Notes under the pieces: model-generated | The model's input: only the letters and a program-made list of their open reading frames with translations | What the model was told of the DNA's origin: nothing | The model's database searches: none | Translations under genes and position numbers: made by a program | Assembly: GCA_020632665.1 (NCBI GenBank) | Contig: JACKFC010000019.1 | Location: forward strand, 31,682 to 95,681 | DNA from: Deltaproteobacteria bacterium | GTDB taxonomy: Bacteria; Myxococcota_A; UBA9042 | Direction: 5' to 3' | DNA: 64,000 bases | Shown: positions 45,601 to 54,700 of the stretch, piece by piece | Layout of the letters: every line of letters starts with the position of its first letter | Numbering within the stretch: position 1 is the stretch's first letter

Positions 45601-47835
45601 GCCGTCGTCGCAGACCTTGGGCTTGCCGGATTTGCAGGCTTTGGCGAGGCAAGCGTCGCCCTCGGTGCAGGGGTTGCCGTCGTCGCAGGGGGCGGTATTG
45701 GCGGTGTAGAGGCAGCCGAGGATCTTGTCGCAGCTATCGGTGGTGCAGGGGTTGCCGTCGTTGCATTTGCCGCCGCTGTCGGCGAGCGGATCGACGCAGA
45801 GGCCTCCTTTGCAGACGGTGTTGACGGTGCAGGTATCGCCGTCGTCGCAGGCCTCGTCGATGTGCAGCGGCAGGAGCTTGCACAGGCCGGTCAGCGGTTG
45901 GCAGATCGATTGTTGGCAATAGCTGTCGTTGACCGTCGGGCAGGTGATGATGGTGCTCGGCTTGACCTGACAGCTCCACGGCAGGGCGTCCTTGGCGCAG
46001 TAGAGCGTGCCGTTGCAGGCGTCGCCGTCCTCTTGCGGCAGGCAGTCGCTGTCCTTCTTGCAGAGGCAGATATCGCCGCCGCTCTTGCAGGTGCCGTTGT
46101 CGCAGACGTCGCCCTTGCTGCAGGGGTCGCCGTCGTCGCAGATCTCGCCCTGGTGGACGAAGGTCATCGCGCATTTGCCGGTCTTGGGCTGGCAGAGGCT
46201 CTGGCTACACGCCGTATTGTCGACGCTCGGGCAAGAGACGACCGTCGCCGCGTTGACCTTGCACAGCCCCTTGCCGCCCGGCGCGCCGGTCTTCTCGCAA
46301 TAGAGCGAGCCGTTGCAGAGGTCGCCGTCGTCGTGTTCGGTGCAGTCGGCGTTGGCCGAGCAGACGCAGGTATTGAGCGGGTCGGCCTCGCATATGCCCG
46401 ATTTGCAGGCGTCGTTGGGCGTGCAGGGGTTGCCGTCGGCGTTGCACGGCGTGCCTTCGAAGACCGGGGTTTGCTTGCACGCGCCGTCCTTCGGATCGCA
46501 GCGATTCTTGCTGCAGGCGGTGTCGTCGGTGCTGTTGCAGACCACGACCGTCGCCGGGTTGGTCTTGCAGGTTCCGTCCTTGGCGTCGCAATAGGGCGTG
46601 CCGTTGCAGGGGTCGCCGTCATCCTTGTCTTGGCAGTCGGCGTCGGCCTTGCACGGGCAGGTATTGGTCTCGGTGGCGGTGCAGATGCCGGATTTGCAGG
46701 CCTCGCCGGGGGTGCAGGGGTTGCCGTCGTCGCAGAGCGCGCCGTCGGTGGTGGCGACGGGTTTGCAGGAGCCGTCCTTCGGATCGCAGGTGGCCTTGCT
46801 GCATGTGGTGTCGCCGACCGTCGGGCAGGAGACGATGGTCAGCGGGTTGAGCTGGCATTTGCCGGTGCCGAGGTTGCAGAAGAGCGTGCCGTTGCAGAAG
46901 TCGCCGTCTTCCTGCGCCTTGCAGTCGATGTCGTTGGTGCAGCAGACGTTGGTGCCACCGGCGCATTTGCCGGCCTTGCAGATCTCGCCCTCGGTGCAGG
47001 CGACGCCGTCCTCGCAGGCCTGGCCCTCGCCGAAGATGTCGAGCCCGCACAGGCCCTTGGCCGGGTCGCAGACGTTCTTCTGGCACGGTGTATCGGCGCT
47101 CGCATCGCAGACCACGACCGTCGCCGGGTTGAGCTGGCAGGCCTTGCCCCCGCCCTGCTGCGGCGCGCAATACGACGAGCCGAGGCAGAGGTTGCCGCCG
47201 TTGTTGGCCGAGCAATCGGCGTCGGTCTGGCAGAGGCAGACGCTCTGCGAGCCCTTGCAGACGCCGCCTTCACAGAGGTCGAGCGCGGTGCAGGCATCGC
47301 CGTCGTCGCAGGTGACGCTGGCGTCCTCGGGCAGCGCGGCGTGGGTGCAGGCCCCCTCGGCGCAGCCGTCGGCGGTGCAGGGGTCGCCGTCGTCGCAATC
47401 TTTCGGCGCGCCACCGACGCAGCTCCCGCCGCTGCATGCGCTGCCGAGGTGGCAGGGATCTCCGTCGTCGCAGAGGGCGGCGTCGGGCAGGACCGACTCG
47501 ACGCAGCCGAGCTTGCTGTCGCAATACCAGGCGCGGCAGACGCCGGTCGGCGCGCCGCAATCGGCGGGGCCTTTGCAGGGCGGGTTGCGGCCGAGGATGT
47601 CGGAGCCGATGTCGGAGCCGACGTCGGGGCTGCCGGTGTCCTTCGGTGCCGTATCGGGTGGCGCCGCGTCCTCCTCGGCGGTGTCGGGCATCGTCACGTC
47701 CTGGACGGTATCGGGCTCGGCGTCCGGGCCGGCGACGGTGCCGTCTTGGCCGCAGCCGGCGAGGCCGAGCGCGAGGAGTGTGACGCAGAGCCCGAACAGG
47801 CGGGGTGAGAAGGAACGCGGGAAGGAGCGGCGCAT
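39607..47835 (-). CDS. Giant Cys-rich lipoprotein with NHL propellers and fibrinogen-like end
   Basis: The ATG at 47835 follows GAGGA and gives 2742 residues. The signal ends LLALGLAGC. Residues 100-960 are Cys-rich units (CDDGDPCTADGCAEGACTHA and DGDFCNGTLFCNLGTGKC types). Four blocks of NHL-type propeller repeats follow, at about 968-1300, 1371-1690, 1808-2145 and 2227-2551. Each repeat is of the kind KFDKPVGVAVMPDGWLAIGE then VVRKVVVDGTVTLLAG, and Cys-rich units separate the blocks. The last 180 residues (CNVGIDGGGWTRIPYDAAEA onwards) carry the GGGWT signature of fibrinogen-like domains. NHL propellers and FBG domains both bind ligands, so a large surface recognition or adhesion protein is likely. 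Nothing suggests enzymatic activity. It is preceded, on the same strand, by a glycosidase-like lipoprotein gene. Confidence 0.85.
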   Translation of the reverse strand: MRRSFPRSFSPRLFGLCVTLLALGLAGCGQDGTVAGPDAEPDTVQDVTMPDTAEEDAAPPDTAPKDTGSPDVGSDIGSDILGRNPPCKGPADCGAPTGVCRAWYCDSKLGCVESVLPDAALCDDGDPCHLGSACSGGSCVGGAPKDCDDGDPCTADGCAEGACTHAALPEDASVTCDDGDACTALDLCEGGVCKGSQSVCLCQTDADCSANNGGNLCLGSSYCAPQQGGGKACQLNPATVVVCDASADTPCQKNVCDPAKGLCGLDIFGEGQACEDGVACTEGEICKAGKCAGGTNVCCTNDIDCKAQEDGDFCNGTLFCNLGTGKCQLNPLTIVSCPTVGDTTCSKATCDPKDGSCKPVATTDGALCDDGNPCTPGEACKSGICTATETNTCPCKADADCQDKDDGDPCNGTPYCDAKDGTCKTNPATVVVCNSTDDTACSKNRCDPKDGACKQTPVFEGTPCNADGNPCTPNDACKSGICEADPLNTCVCSANADCTEHDDGDLCNGSLYCEKTGAPGGKGLCKVNAATVVSCPSVDNTACSQSLCQPKTGKCAMTFVHQGEICDDGDPCSKGDVCDNGTCKSGGDICLCKKDSDCLPQEDGDACNGTLYCAKDALPWSCQVKPSTIITCPTVNDSYCQQSICQPLTGLCKLLPLHIDEACDDGDTCTVNTVCKGGLCVDPLADSGGKCNDGNPCTTDSCDKILGCLYTANTAPCDDGNPCTEGDACLAKACKSGKPKVCDDGNPCTTDLCNQQSGCVSFGNSNPCNDGDACTIGDLCQGGQCVPGAAKVCKDTNPCSADSCDSKTGNCVFDDKVNGAVICDDGVGCTLDTCDKVTGCAHVPADGACDDKVACTTDACSPLSGCVHLGDDPSCDDGDACTTDSCIGGVGCKHVAVADGAPCVDGDACTIGDSCKAGKCTAGAAVPACSNDPDQCKGKSDGTACNDGDACSKGETCAGGVCRALPTLLEAETIVRFKGDDAIDGPAALAYLRWPHAVALAPSGDIYFAGTLEGSIRAVSPVGEVRTLAGSKLQSPNQVSIDAKLGAALIGDVHDIDVAPDGTAYFVEPDLHLVRKLLPSREVLTVAGSTAGAVDGKGASAKFDKPVGVAVMPDGWLAIGEWNNRVVRKVVVDGTVTLLAGAFGQQGGTDGKGTAARFRRPTGLDVAPDGALIVADAEGPTIRRVTADGTVTTLAGVFTKVAVTDGPKATARLSQPVDVAVAPSGEIYFLEGNASLLRRVALDGAVTTLLGSAGKGHVDGPATQAKLNIPMRMTFDAFGDLVIADHYSQSLRRIRLRHDSCDDGKICTRDSCDSKTGSCTVPPTDCSDGSPCTKDLCDDKTGACSWKAEPDGAPCDDGDICTSSDRCAGGFCHAAGLLQKASPGVAGGVDGPLEIAKFDHPVGLRRAPDGRIAITENGAHRIRMLGTDGVVRTLAGATVSWGYVDGPPDVARFNNPVGVDFAPDGGLFIADAANHRIRHVALDGTVSTYAGGDKGTVDGPLAIARFDQPHDVRVDAKGGLLLADRYNHRIRRIAGGVVTTLAGAGYGFRDGPAEQAQFYDPVGLDVGPDGSVYVADHHNRALRKITPSGLVLTVIGAGSSALREGVGRAANLPWIFSVAVRPDGGFWLNSWTGHVALVDSDGRMRLVSGAGSGSEGLSSNWGPQQLGRIIAMPDGGALYTLHKQHTLVRLQPPVPSCDDANACTADACAPKIGCQHVANADVCEDGDPCTSGDACAAGACKPGAKVASCVCKAIAGYGCDDGNPCTRESCDPKTGCAFTARDGESCDDGDACTTGERCQGKTCLANPDLRAVRPAGGAETSIAQGQRDGPIIAATGPGVAVLRAPSGIAANDQGEVAIADTYNHTIRVLRKDGRIDTIAGGNGQRNGKRDGGPTVAEFWEPFDVAPSLQGGWYVADRLNHTIRLIAADGSVTTIAGSAGQKAMLDGKGASARFGAPQGVGADGTGGVLVADTDNHSIRKVSADGSVTTIAGTGSPGQTDGPGTVATFYFPSDVASGTDGVRWVVEGAGRRLRRIDAKGEVSTALHDAGPSAPLSGVGQLGVNLGALLGVAVGADGVYFSDYDLGNVRRYDPLTQRTVVIAGGGKAQLGVGTDVALPNVRGVAVLPNGEVVVSLPTQHRLRRLMPIGKGCDDGDACTLDSCDPKAGCKHGAGALEVLCPDGGPCLQPSCSSEDGYCRYAARPDGTLCGDKTDCNLQCVRGTCGSVGVLEAAIGTGGYARIDGGPGKAQFAQPADVVGDGKGKLYVAEWGSASIRVVDADGNVTTLAGGSGGGYAEGKGAAAKFNGPTSIDIDGPFLYVADYYNHRIRKVDLEGNVVTIAGNGASGHADGPGLAAKLNRPAGVAAKGGVVWVTDTDNHVLRRVEGGKVSTVAGKVGTCGSRDGPFGDNGTCSPADPEVDAKGRVYFADIGGHSVRRLEPSGLLLTVVGDSGPSMNGQVEGIGVRGGGFGEVRHIAVLADGSILATEHSWHEIRRAWPGGKLTSVVGVGNKPGFADGAGPAALLHRHAGLGHDGAGGVWVADFFHNRVRRLRLDLQSCGDLLGTSPQNAALSCAAWQAASKVEDADQVFIDPDPKDEQAAFATQCNVGIDGGGWTRIPYDAAEAEINKLLGGKGQLLFTCSPDPSDGVISPVFEGSFSWSKKLPLAGTWTINGKPQSCGVAGAFGDLACGYGVGCYEADGKTVFVPGQTAANQCAAPGGVWSKGAFSICGKDNHTAWQIWVRNVK

Positions 47836-47916
47836 GAAGTCCTCGGCCAGTTGGGGCACGAGGAGACTAGCACGGTCACTGGCGCGAATGGCAGCGCAAC
47901 GTGCCGGGGACGCAGC

Positions 47917-50250
47917 CTACGGTACCGCCGCGGGCACCACGATCGACGCCGGCAGCTTGCCGGGCAGCTCGGCGCCGAGCAGGGCGATGATCGGCTTGTG
48001 CCGCTGGTGCCAGGCGGGCTCTTCCCAAACTGTCCAGGTGTGGTGGGCCCAGCCCTCGGCGCTGACCTTGTGACCGGTGGCGCTCTTGCTGGCAGCGGGG
48101 ATGGAGTCGACCAGCGTCTGCTCGGCCTCGTCCTTGCCACCGAGCAAGATCGCCGCGACGGCGACGCCGTCGGTGGTGCCGGCGGTGACCTTCTTGCTGC
48201 CGGCGCTGCCGTCATCGTCGACGATCTGCAGCGCCGAAGGGTCGGTGAAGTGGAGCAGGTTCCACGGCACGCGGACCTCGATGACGCCGGCCTTCTCGTC
48301 GATCGCCACCATCGCCAGCGAGTTCTCGCTCTCCTTACCGACAGCGAAGCGGCCGGTTTCCTGGAATTTCAGCGTGCCGAGCTCGGTCCACTTGCCGGTC
48401 TTCTCGTCCTGCACCTCGTAGGCGGCGTTGGTGATGGTCCGCACGAGGTTGAAGGTGCCGGCGTCGTTCTTGGTGGTGCGGTACATCTGCCACGACTCGC
48501 GGAAGCCGTGCCACAGGCCGTAGAGGTCGAAGGGCTTGTCGACCAGCAGCTGGGCGTCGGTCGGGCTGTGGATCCGCAGCACGTGCTCGACCCGGCGGCC
48601 GACTTCGACCTTGCCGGCCGGGTCGAGGCGACCATCGCCGCGCTCGGGGTCGATGCTGTCGAAGGCGAGCAGCACGTCGAGCCGGCTCCAATCGATGCTG
48701 CCGCCGGCGGGCGGATCGAGCCGGACCAGGACGTGGAGGTAGGTCGCGTTGTGCTCGACCGTCAGGCTCTGCAGCCGGCGCTCGCCGTCGTGGCCGTCCG
48801 AGAGCGGTTGCTGCGAGCCGGCGGTCGCCTTGCGCAGCGTCGTCTTGCCGCCGTCGTTGCTGCCCCATTCGCCCGTCTCGGCGTCGAGGATGTGGTGGCC
48901 CTTTTCGGGGCCGGCCTCGGTCGCGATCAGGCCGAAGTTCTGCTCGGGGTTCATGATGTTGTGCCACATCCGACGGCGATCGACCGGGAACTCGACCCGC
49001 TCGACCACCCAGGCGCGCTTGAACCACTCGTCGAGCAGCGCGAAGACGAAGGCACCGTCGAGGCCGGCGCTGGCGATGGCGGCGACCGAGCGGACCACCG
49101 CCGGGCCCTGCTGCTGCTCCGAGAGCCCGCCGTGGTCTTGCCCCGAGGGCGATTGGTGGCCGTTGCCGAGGCTGCTGGGGTGGCCGATCTCGGCGATGAT
49201 GACGGCGTGGTCCTTGTGGTGCTGGCGCAGCGCGTCGAGGTAGCCGAGGTAGGAGAACTTGCCGAGGTCGTCGGCGAAGCCCTGGTATTCCGGCTGGTAG
49301 AGGATGAAGTCGGGGTAGTAGGGGTAGGCGTGGTAGCTCATGAAGACGCCGGCCTCGAAGCCACCCTTGGTGGTCATCGGCTCGAGATCGACCTGGTAGG
49401 TATCTTCGGCCGAGACCGGGATCTTCGGCTCGGTCCAGTGCGGGATCGGGTCCAGCGTCGGCCAGTTCGAGAAGCCGATCGGGTGCTGCTGGCCATAGCG
49501 GCTCTGCTCGCGTGCGACGATGCGGTCCATATGCTCGACGATCCAGGCCTCGATCGCATTGTCACCGACCAGCGCGAGGTGCTTGCCGTCGTAGCTCGTC
49601 TTGCTGTCGGGGTGCTTCGCCAGCGTCGACTCGATGGTGTAGGGCTCGAGCTCGCGGCCGAAGAGGTAACCGAGCAGCCACGGCGAGACGTCGGCGTCGA
49701 AGGTGCCGAAGGCGCGGCCCCAGTTCATCGGCCGCTCGACGCTGCCATGGGGGATCTCGCGATCGCCGTGGACGACGTCGACGACCTTGTCGATCTCGTC
49801 GCGCACCCAGGTATTGGTCTCGCCGCTGAGGTAGTCGGGGCCAAAACCCTCGGGCTCTTTGATCCACGCGCCCTGCAGCAAGAAGATCGGCGCGTCCTGA
49901 TGCGCCATATTGTAGTCCCGCAGCGCGCGGTAGAACTCGGGCGACTGCACCGTATAGGTCCGCACGCAGTTGGCGCCCGCGGCGACCGAGACCTCCAGCC
50001 AATCGGCGATCATCGCCTGCGTCGCGAGGAATTCACCCGGCGAATGGCCCGGCAGGGCGAGGCCGAAGTTCACGCCGACCGGCCAGAAGGGCTGGAAGTC
50101 TGCTCCATTGCGCGAAAGCTCGAAGCCGGTCGGACGGCTCCGCGCCTCCCACCGCACCTTCGGGCCGGTCGCCTCCTCGGCACAGGCGACCGCGAGCAGG
50201 GCGGCGAGTAGCGACAGCAGGAGGCTTTGGAGGGTTGCTCGATTTCGCAT
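47917..50250 (-). CDS. TIM-barrel glycoside-hydrolase-like lipoprotein
   Basis: The product has 777 residues, with a signal ending LLAALLAVAC. The first 450 residues look like a (beta/alpha)8 hydrolase. Supporting segments are FWPVGVNFGLALPGHSPGEF, VAAGANCVRTYTVQSPEFYR, PWLLGYLFGRELEP, a long stretch with SYHAYPYYPDF, and VIIAEIGHPSSLGN. The last contains a Glu at the usual nucleophile position, and GRELEP may hold the acid/base. The last 300 residues are beta-rich (YLHVLVRLDPPAGGSIDWSR, VIEVRVPWNLLHF) and may bind carbohydrate. The precise GH family is not recognised, so substrate and activity are open. It lies 81 bases upstream of the giant NHL lipoprotein gene and is probably co-transcribed with it. 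Confidence 0.6.
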   Translation of the reverse strand: MRNRATLQSLLLSLLAALLAVACAEEATGPKVRWEARSRPTGFELSRNGADFQPFWPVGVNFGLALPGHSPGEFLATQAMIADWLEVSVAAGANCVRTYTVQSPEFYRALRDYNMAHQDAPIFLLQGAWIKEPEGFGPDYLSGETNTWVRDEIDKVVDVVHGDREIPHGSVERPMNWGRAFGTFDADVSPWLLGYLFGRELEPYTIESTLAKHPDSKTSYDGKHLALVGDNAIEAWIVEHMDRIVAREQSRYGQQHPIGFSNWPTLDPIPHWTEPKIPVSAEDTYQVDLEPMTTKGGFEAGVFMSYHAYPYYPDFILYQPEYQGFADDLGKFSYLGYLDALRQHHKDHAVIIAEIGHPSSLGNGHQSPSGQDHGGLSEQQQGPAVVRSVAAIASAGLDGAFVFALLDEWFKRAWVVERVEFPVDRRRMWHNIMNPEQNFGLIATEAGPEKGHHILDAETGEWGSNDGGKTTLRKATAGSQQPLSDGHDGERRLQSLTVEHNATYLHVLVRLDPPAGGSIDWSRLDVLLAFDSIDPERGDGRLDPAGKVEVGRRVEHVLRIHSPTDAQLLVDKPFDLYGLWHGFRESWQMYRTTKNDAGTFNLVRTITNAAYEVQDEKTGKWTELGTLKFQETGRFAVGKESENSLAMVAIDEKAGVIEVRVPWNLLHFTDPSALQIVDDDGSAGSKKVTAGTTDGVAVAAILLGGKDEAEQTLVDSIPAASKSATGHKVSAEGWAHHTWTVWEEPAWHQRHKPIIALLGAELPGKLPASIVVPAAVP

Positions 50251-50515
50251 GCGGAGGCTCCCACCGGCGCCCGAACTGCCGGCTGCGGGGGGAAGCTAGA
50301 CGATCCGCCGTCGTTGGGCCATCGCCGCGAGGGCAATGCCGCGATCAATCAAGTCGGAATTCCCGCGTGCAAGTCTGAACCAGGGTTCGTGTCCGCCACC
50401 GGAATCGTCCCCATGCGATGACACGCACAGCGGCCGAGAATCAGAACATCGACGATAACTCCCACGTGGCATCCGGCCAGCACCGGGTTCTCGGCAGATC
50501 TGCATGAATTCACAT
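50251..50515. other. Divergent intergenic gap
   Basis: No gene is seen here. The left part serves the leftward lipoprotein gene. Towards the right end the DNA becomes AT-rich, unlike the surrounding sequence, just before the promoter of ATPase pair 2. Confidence 0.4.
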
Positions 50516-50543
50516 TTGACGTAATTCAAAATTGAAGTACTTT
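50516..50543 (+). promoter_or_regulatory. Promoter and small dyad of ATPase pair 2
   Basis: TTGACG (50516-50521) and TACTTT (50538-50543) are separated by 16 bases in an unusually AT-rich stretch. The spacer contains a dyad, TTCAA-AA-TTGAA (50525-50536), that could be an operator. The ATG at 50578 follows GGGAGAG. Confidence 0.5.
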
Positions 50544-50577
50544 GCTGGGTGCTGCAAGGGCGGCAGTGGGAGAGATG

Positions 50578-51780
50578 ATGAGTATTCGAGCGGGAAACAA
50601 GGCCGAGGGCGATGCGTTCTTCAACCGGGATCGCGAACAGGAAGACTTCTGGCGTTTGATCTCCGACAACCACGTCGTCTTGAGTGGCCCTCGTCGACTG
50701 GGCAAGACTTCGCTGCTGCAACGGCTTGCAGACACGTCTGAAGGTCAGGGCTGGCTGGCGAAACTCGTCGATGTGCAGGATGTCACCGACGTGGCCGGAT
50801 TCCTCGACGCACTGGATCGAGCCATTCCAGAGAGAACTCTATGGGCTTGGCTCAAGCGCCAGGGCGACCGAACGCGCGCTCACCTCGGACGAGTGCGAAA
50901 GGTCGAGGTGAAGGCCCCTGACGAACTCGGCGGAGCTGCGGCAGCCGTGGAACTCGCGGCGTTGCCCGCGACGACGTGGCGCGAACGCGCAGAGAAGCTG
51001 CGGATCCGGTTGACCAAGGTACCTCTCCTCCTACTCGTGGATGAATTCTCGGTCTTCCTGGAGCGACTCGTCACCCACGACCGTGACGGTGCGGCTGTGT
51101 TTCTCGGGTGGCTGCGGGCCTGGCGTCTTTCGGACGAAGTTGAGTGCCGCTTTGTTTTCTCGGGCTCCATTGGCCTCGGGGCACTCCTCGAACGCCATGA
51201 CCTCGAGACAGTGTTCAACGACTGCTACGACTTCCAGCTACGCCCTTTCAGCCAGCGGCATGCGCTGAACATGTTGCGCGACGAACTCGAGGCCGAACAC
51301 TGGGAGCACGAGTCAGGACTTCTCAAGTTCGTGTGCCAGCGCTGTGGCTGGCTGTCGCCGTTCTACTTGAACTCTCTCTTGCTTGAGGCTACTCGCGTCG
51401 CGCTCGATCGGATGGACGAACTGGGAGACGATCGACGGTTGTTGACCAGGGACGACGTGGACGGCGGCTACGAGCGCCTGTTGCAGGGACGATCGCGCTT
51501 CTCCCATTGGCACAAGCGATTGCGCCGTGACCTGGAGCCGGCAGAGTTCGAGGTCGCCGAACTGGTCTTGGCCGCGATCTGCGGTTCGGACGAGCCGCTG
51601 AAGCGCCAACATCTTCTCAACCGCGTTCGGCATGCCAGCCGCGGAGTCGAGGAGCCCGCGTTCCTGCTCGACCGCGCTCTCATCAAGCTCGTCGAGGATG
51701 GCTACGTCGGTCTGGCCAGCGACGGCTACGGATTCCTATCGTTCCTCCTGCGCGACTACTGGAAACGAAACCATGCCTAG
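50578..51780 (+). CDS. Small AAA-type ATPase, first gene of ATPase pair 2
   Basis: The ATG at 50578 is preferred over the adjacent ATG for its spacing from GGGAG; 400 residues. After NRDREQEDFW comes Walker A GPRRLGKT (37-44), and VPLLLLVDEFSVFLERL holds Asp155-Glu156 (Walker B). FVFSGSIGL is the sensor strand and LRPFSQRHALNMLRDEL follows, as in AAA_14/archaeal-ATPase proteins. The C-terminal part (QRCGWLSPFYLNSLLLEATR, then LVEDGYVGL and FLSFLLRDYWKR) is a winged-helix-like region. The frame overlaps the next gene by eight bases. It is the intact counterpart of the P-loop-less protein at 25529-26104. The two ATPases likely assemble together. Confidence 0.8.
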   Translation: MSIRAGNKAEGDAFFNRDREQEDFWRLISDNHVVLSGPRRLGKTSLLQRLADTSEGQGWLAKLVDVQDVTDVAGFLDALDRAIPERTLWAWLKRQGDRTRAHLGRVRKVEVKAPDELGGAAAAVELAALPATTWRERAEKLRIRLTKVPLLLLVDEFSVFLERLVTHDRDGAAVFLGWLRAWRLSDEVECRFVFSGSIGLGALLERHDLETVFNDCYDFQLRPFSQRHALNMLRDELEAEHWEHESGLLKFVCQRCGWLSPFYLNSLLLEATRVALDRMDELGDDRRLLTRDDVDGGYERLLQGRSRFSHWHKRLRRDLEPAEFEVAELVLAAICGSDEPLKRQHLLNRVRHASRGVEEPAFLLDRALIKLVEDGYVGLASDGYGFLSFLLRDYWKRNHA

Positions 51781-54700
51781 CACTCTAGATGGACCGATCG
51801 GCGCATCGGTCAAGTACAACCCGCACTTGTGGAGCGACGACGAGCTCCGCGCGGTTTTCGTCGCTCGGAAGCGCGAACTCGATGATCTGTCGCGGGCCAT
51901 CCGCGAGACTTCGCCGGAGCAGGTCCCACAACACGTTCTCATCACAGGCTCGCGCGGCATGGGGAAGTCGACCCTTCTGCGCCGACTGGCGCTCGCGCTG
52001 CGCGAAGACGAGGAACTCCACAGGGCCTGGCTGCCGGTCGTGTTCCCAGAGGAACAATATACCGTCTCGACGTTGGCGGAGTTCTGGCGCAACGCACTCG
52101 ATGCTGTCCTCGACGCACTCGAGCGCGAAGGCATCTCGTCGCAGCAACTCACGACGATGGAGCGCGAGGCCGCGGCAATCACGGATCTCCCGAGCGAGGA
52201 GCGGGAATCCACGACGCTGGCAATGTTGGTCGCATGGAGTGCCTCGCTGGGCCGGCGATTCGTGCTTCTGGTCGACAGCACAGACCTGCTTCTCGCGGCG
52301 CTCGCTGCCGCCGACACCGGTCGGGGCCGCAAGCCGAAGGGTGACGCCAGCGTCCTTTGGCGCCTTCGGAAGACGCTACTGCACGAGCGGTGCCTGATGT
52401 GGATTGGCGCCAGCTACGAGGCGATGGAACGCGACAATAGCTATGGTGACGCCTTCCACGACTTCTTCGACCGACGCGAACTGCGCGCCCTGACGGTTGC
52501 CGAGATGCGTGCTGCGATGATCGCGCTCGCCCGTCGGTTCGGAGTGTCCAGCGAGTCACGATCGGGGGAAGCGGAACTGCGAATGCAGGCCATGATCGAC
52601 GCCCGCCCCGAACGGCTGAGGACATTGCGTGTGCTCACCGGAGGCAATCCGAGAACGACCGTCATGCTCTACGACCTATTCGCGACCCGGGGCGACAACG
52701 ACGGGGACGTCTACGCCGACTTGCGTGCACTACTCGACTTGATGACGCCGCTGTACAAAGCCCGGATGGAGCAGTTGGCAGACCAGCCACGTAAGCTCCT
52801 CGCGCATCTCATGGAGCATTGGGCACCGATGTCGTCGGCTTCTCTCTCGGAGGCGTCCGGAATCGCGACGACAACCGTCAGCGGTCAACTGAGCCGCCTC
52901 GAGGCGGAGGGACTCGTTGAAAAGACAACGTTGCCGGGTACCAGCAAGGCCGGCTTCCAGGTCACGGAGCGCTTCTTCAACATCTGGTACTTGATGCGCC
53001 ATGCACCGCGGCGTTTGCGCCAGCGCCTCGCGTGGTTGGTCGAGTTCCTGCGCATTTGGTACCAACAGCCCGAATTGGAAGCGGTCGCGCGCCGGCGGAC
53101 GGAGAGCCATCGCTCAGGAGGCCTGCGCCACGTCAGCCAGCTCGAGTTCTCTCGCGCCATGGTGATGGCGCTCGATGCGGGGTCAGCAATTCGCGACCAG
53201 CTGGAGTGGACGGCGTTCGATTCCGCCTTGGGTATCGCAGCGTCGGAACACCGACTGCTCGAGGACGTTCTGCCGGGCTTGTATGAATTCGATGGAGAAG
53301 ACCGCTGCTTCCTCGATGCCGAGGCGTATCGACGCGCATTCGGGGAACTCGCGGCGAACCTAGGACAATTGCGACAGCCCACAGGGCCCGAGCGCGAGGA
53401 GTTCGTGAGCAGGCTCCTGGGTTCGGTTGTGACGCCACTCACGGTGAAGCGGCGCATCGCCGCGGCGGCCCGGACACTGACGGCAACGCAGGCCCAAGCG
53501 ACCTTGGCGCAGCTGCGCGAGGAAGAGCGTTGGAGCGTTCAAAGGTTCGGTGCTTCCGCATGGTCCGCGCTCTTCGAAGCAGTGCTCCACGGCGGCTACG
53601 AGCCGCAGATTGCGGAGCCGCAACGCTTCAGTCTTCAACTCAGCAGCCTTCGCGAGTCGCCCAACGCCTACTTGTTGGCGATGTTCACGGCCGGCAACAC
53701 ACAAGGCGTTGACGCCATCAACGCACTCTATGCTCGTCGGCCGCCTCCCTCCGATGTCGAGCCAGCCTTCTACCATGCTCTTTGTGGTGGAATTCTGAGC
53801 CAGCAGCTCCACCGAGCGGAAGAAGCAGTCGAAGCATTTCGGCAGGCCGTGGCCGCAGACCCGAATCACGCAACGTGGTGGAACGAAATCGGACGACTCT
53901 GCAGCGTCGAGCTCAACCGTGGCGTCGAGGCAGAGGAGGCGTTCTGCCGCGCCATCGACATCAACCCGACACTGGCGCTCGCGTGGAACAACCTCGGAAA
54001 TCTCCTACAGGACCGATTCGACAGGTACGAGGAGGCCGAAGCCGCGTATCGGAAGGCGATCGACATCGACCGAGCGTACGCCTTGCCGTGGAACGGTCTG
54101 GGGAATCTATTGCAGAGGCACCTCAAACGCTACGACGACGCCGAGGACGCATATCGTGAAGCGCTACGCCGCGAACCAAGCTACGCGGCCGCGTGGGTCG
54201 GTCTGGGAAATCTGCTGAGCCGGGGTTTGGAGCGGGAGGAAGAAGCAGAAAGCGCGTATCGAAGGGCACTGGAACTGGAGCCCCGACGGGCCGACGCTTG
54301 GTTCAACCTCGCCTGTATCCTCGAAGCAGCACCGGGGAAGCATGAGCAAGCGCACGAGGCCTATCGCCGCGTTGTAGAGATCGAAGCTGATCTGGCACCC
54401 GTCGCGATGGTCAGGCTCGGACGGCAGCTTGCAGATACGGGGCAGCCAACGGAGGCGACGGAGTGGTTTCGACGCGCAGCGAGAGGATGCGCTACGCAGC
54501 TCGTGACGAAGGAGCGCTCCCTTCACGCTGGAGCGGCGGTCTTGGCGAATATCTGGCTCGACAACAAGGACGCTGCCGCACAAGCGCTCGCGGCTCTGAC
54601 TGAGGCTGCATCGAGTGGGGATGAACGCGCCTGGCTTCATGTGCACGAGGTCTGTCGAGACGCGCTCGTGCTCGGTAGGTCCGAGACGCTGGCGCACTTG

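Noticed and set aside
44848..47808. Plus-strand frame of 986 codons opposite the NHL lipoprotein gene
   Set aside because: It has the composition of antisense repeat DNA (alternating Ala/Gly/Val/Asp) and no start signal.
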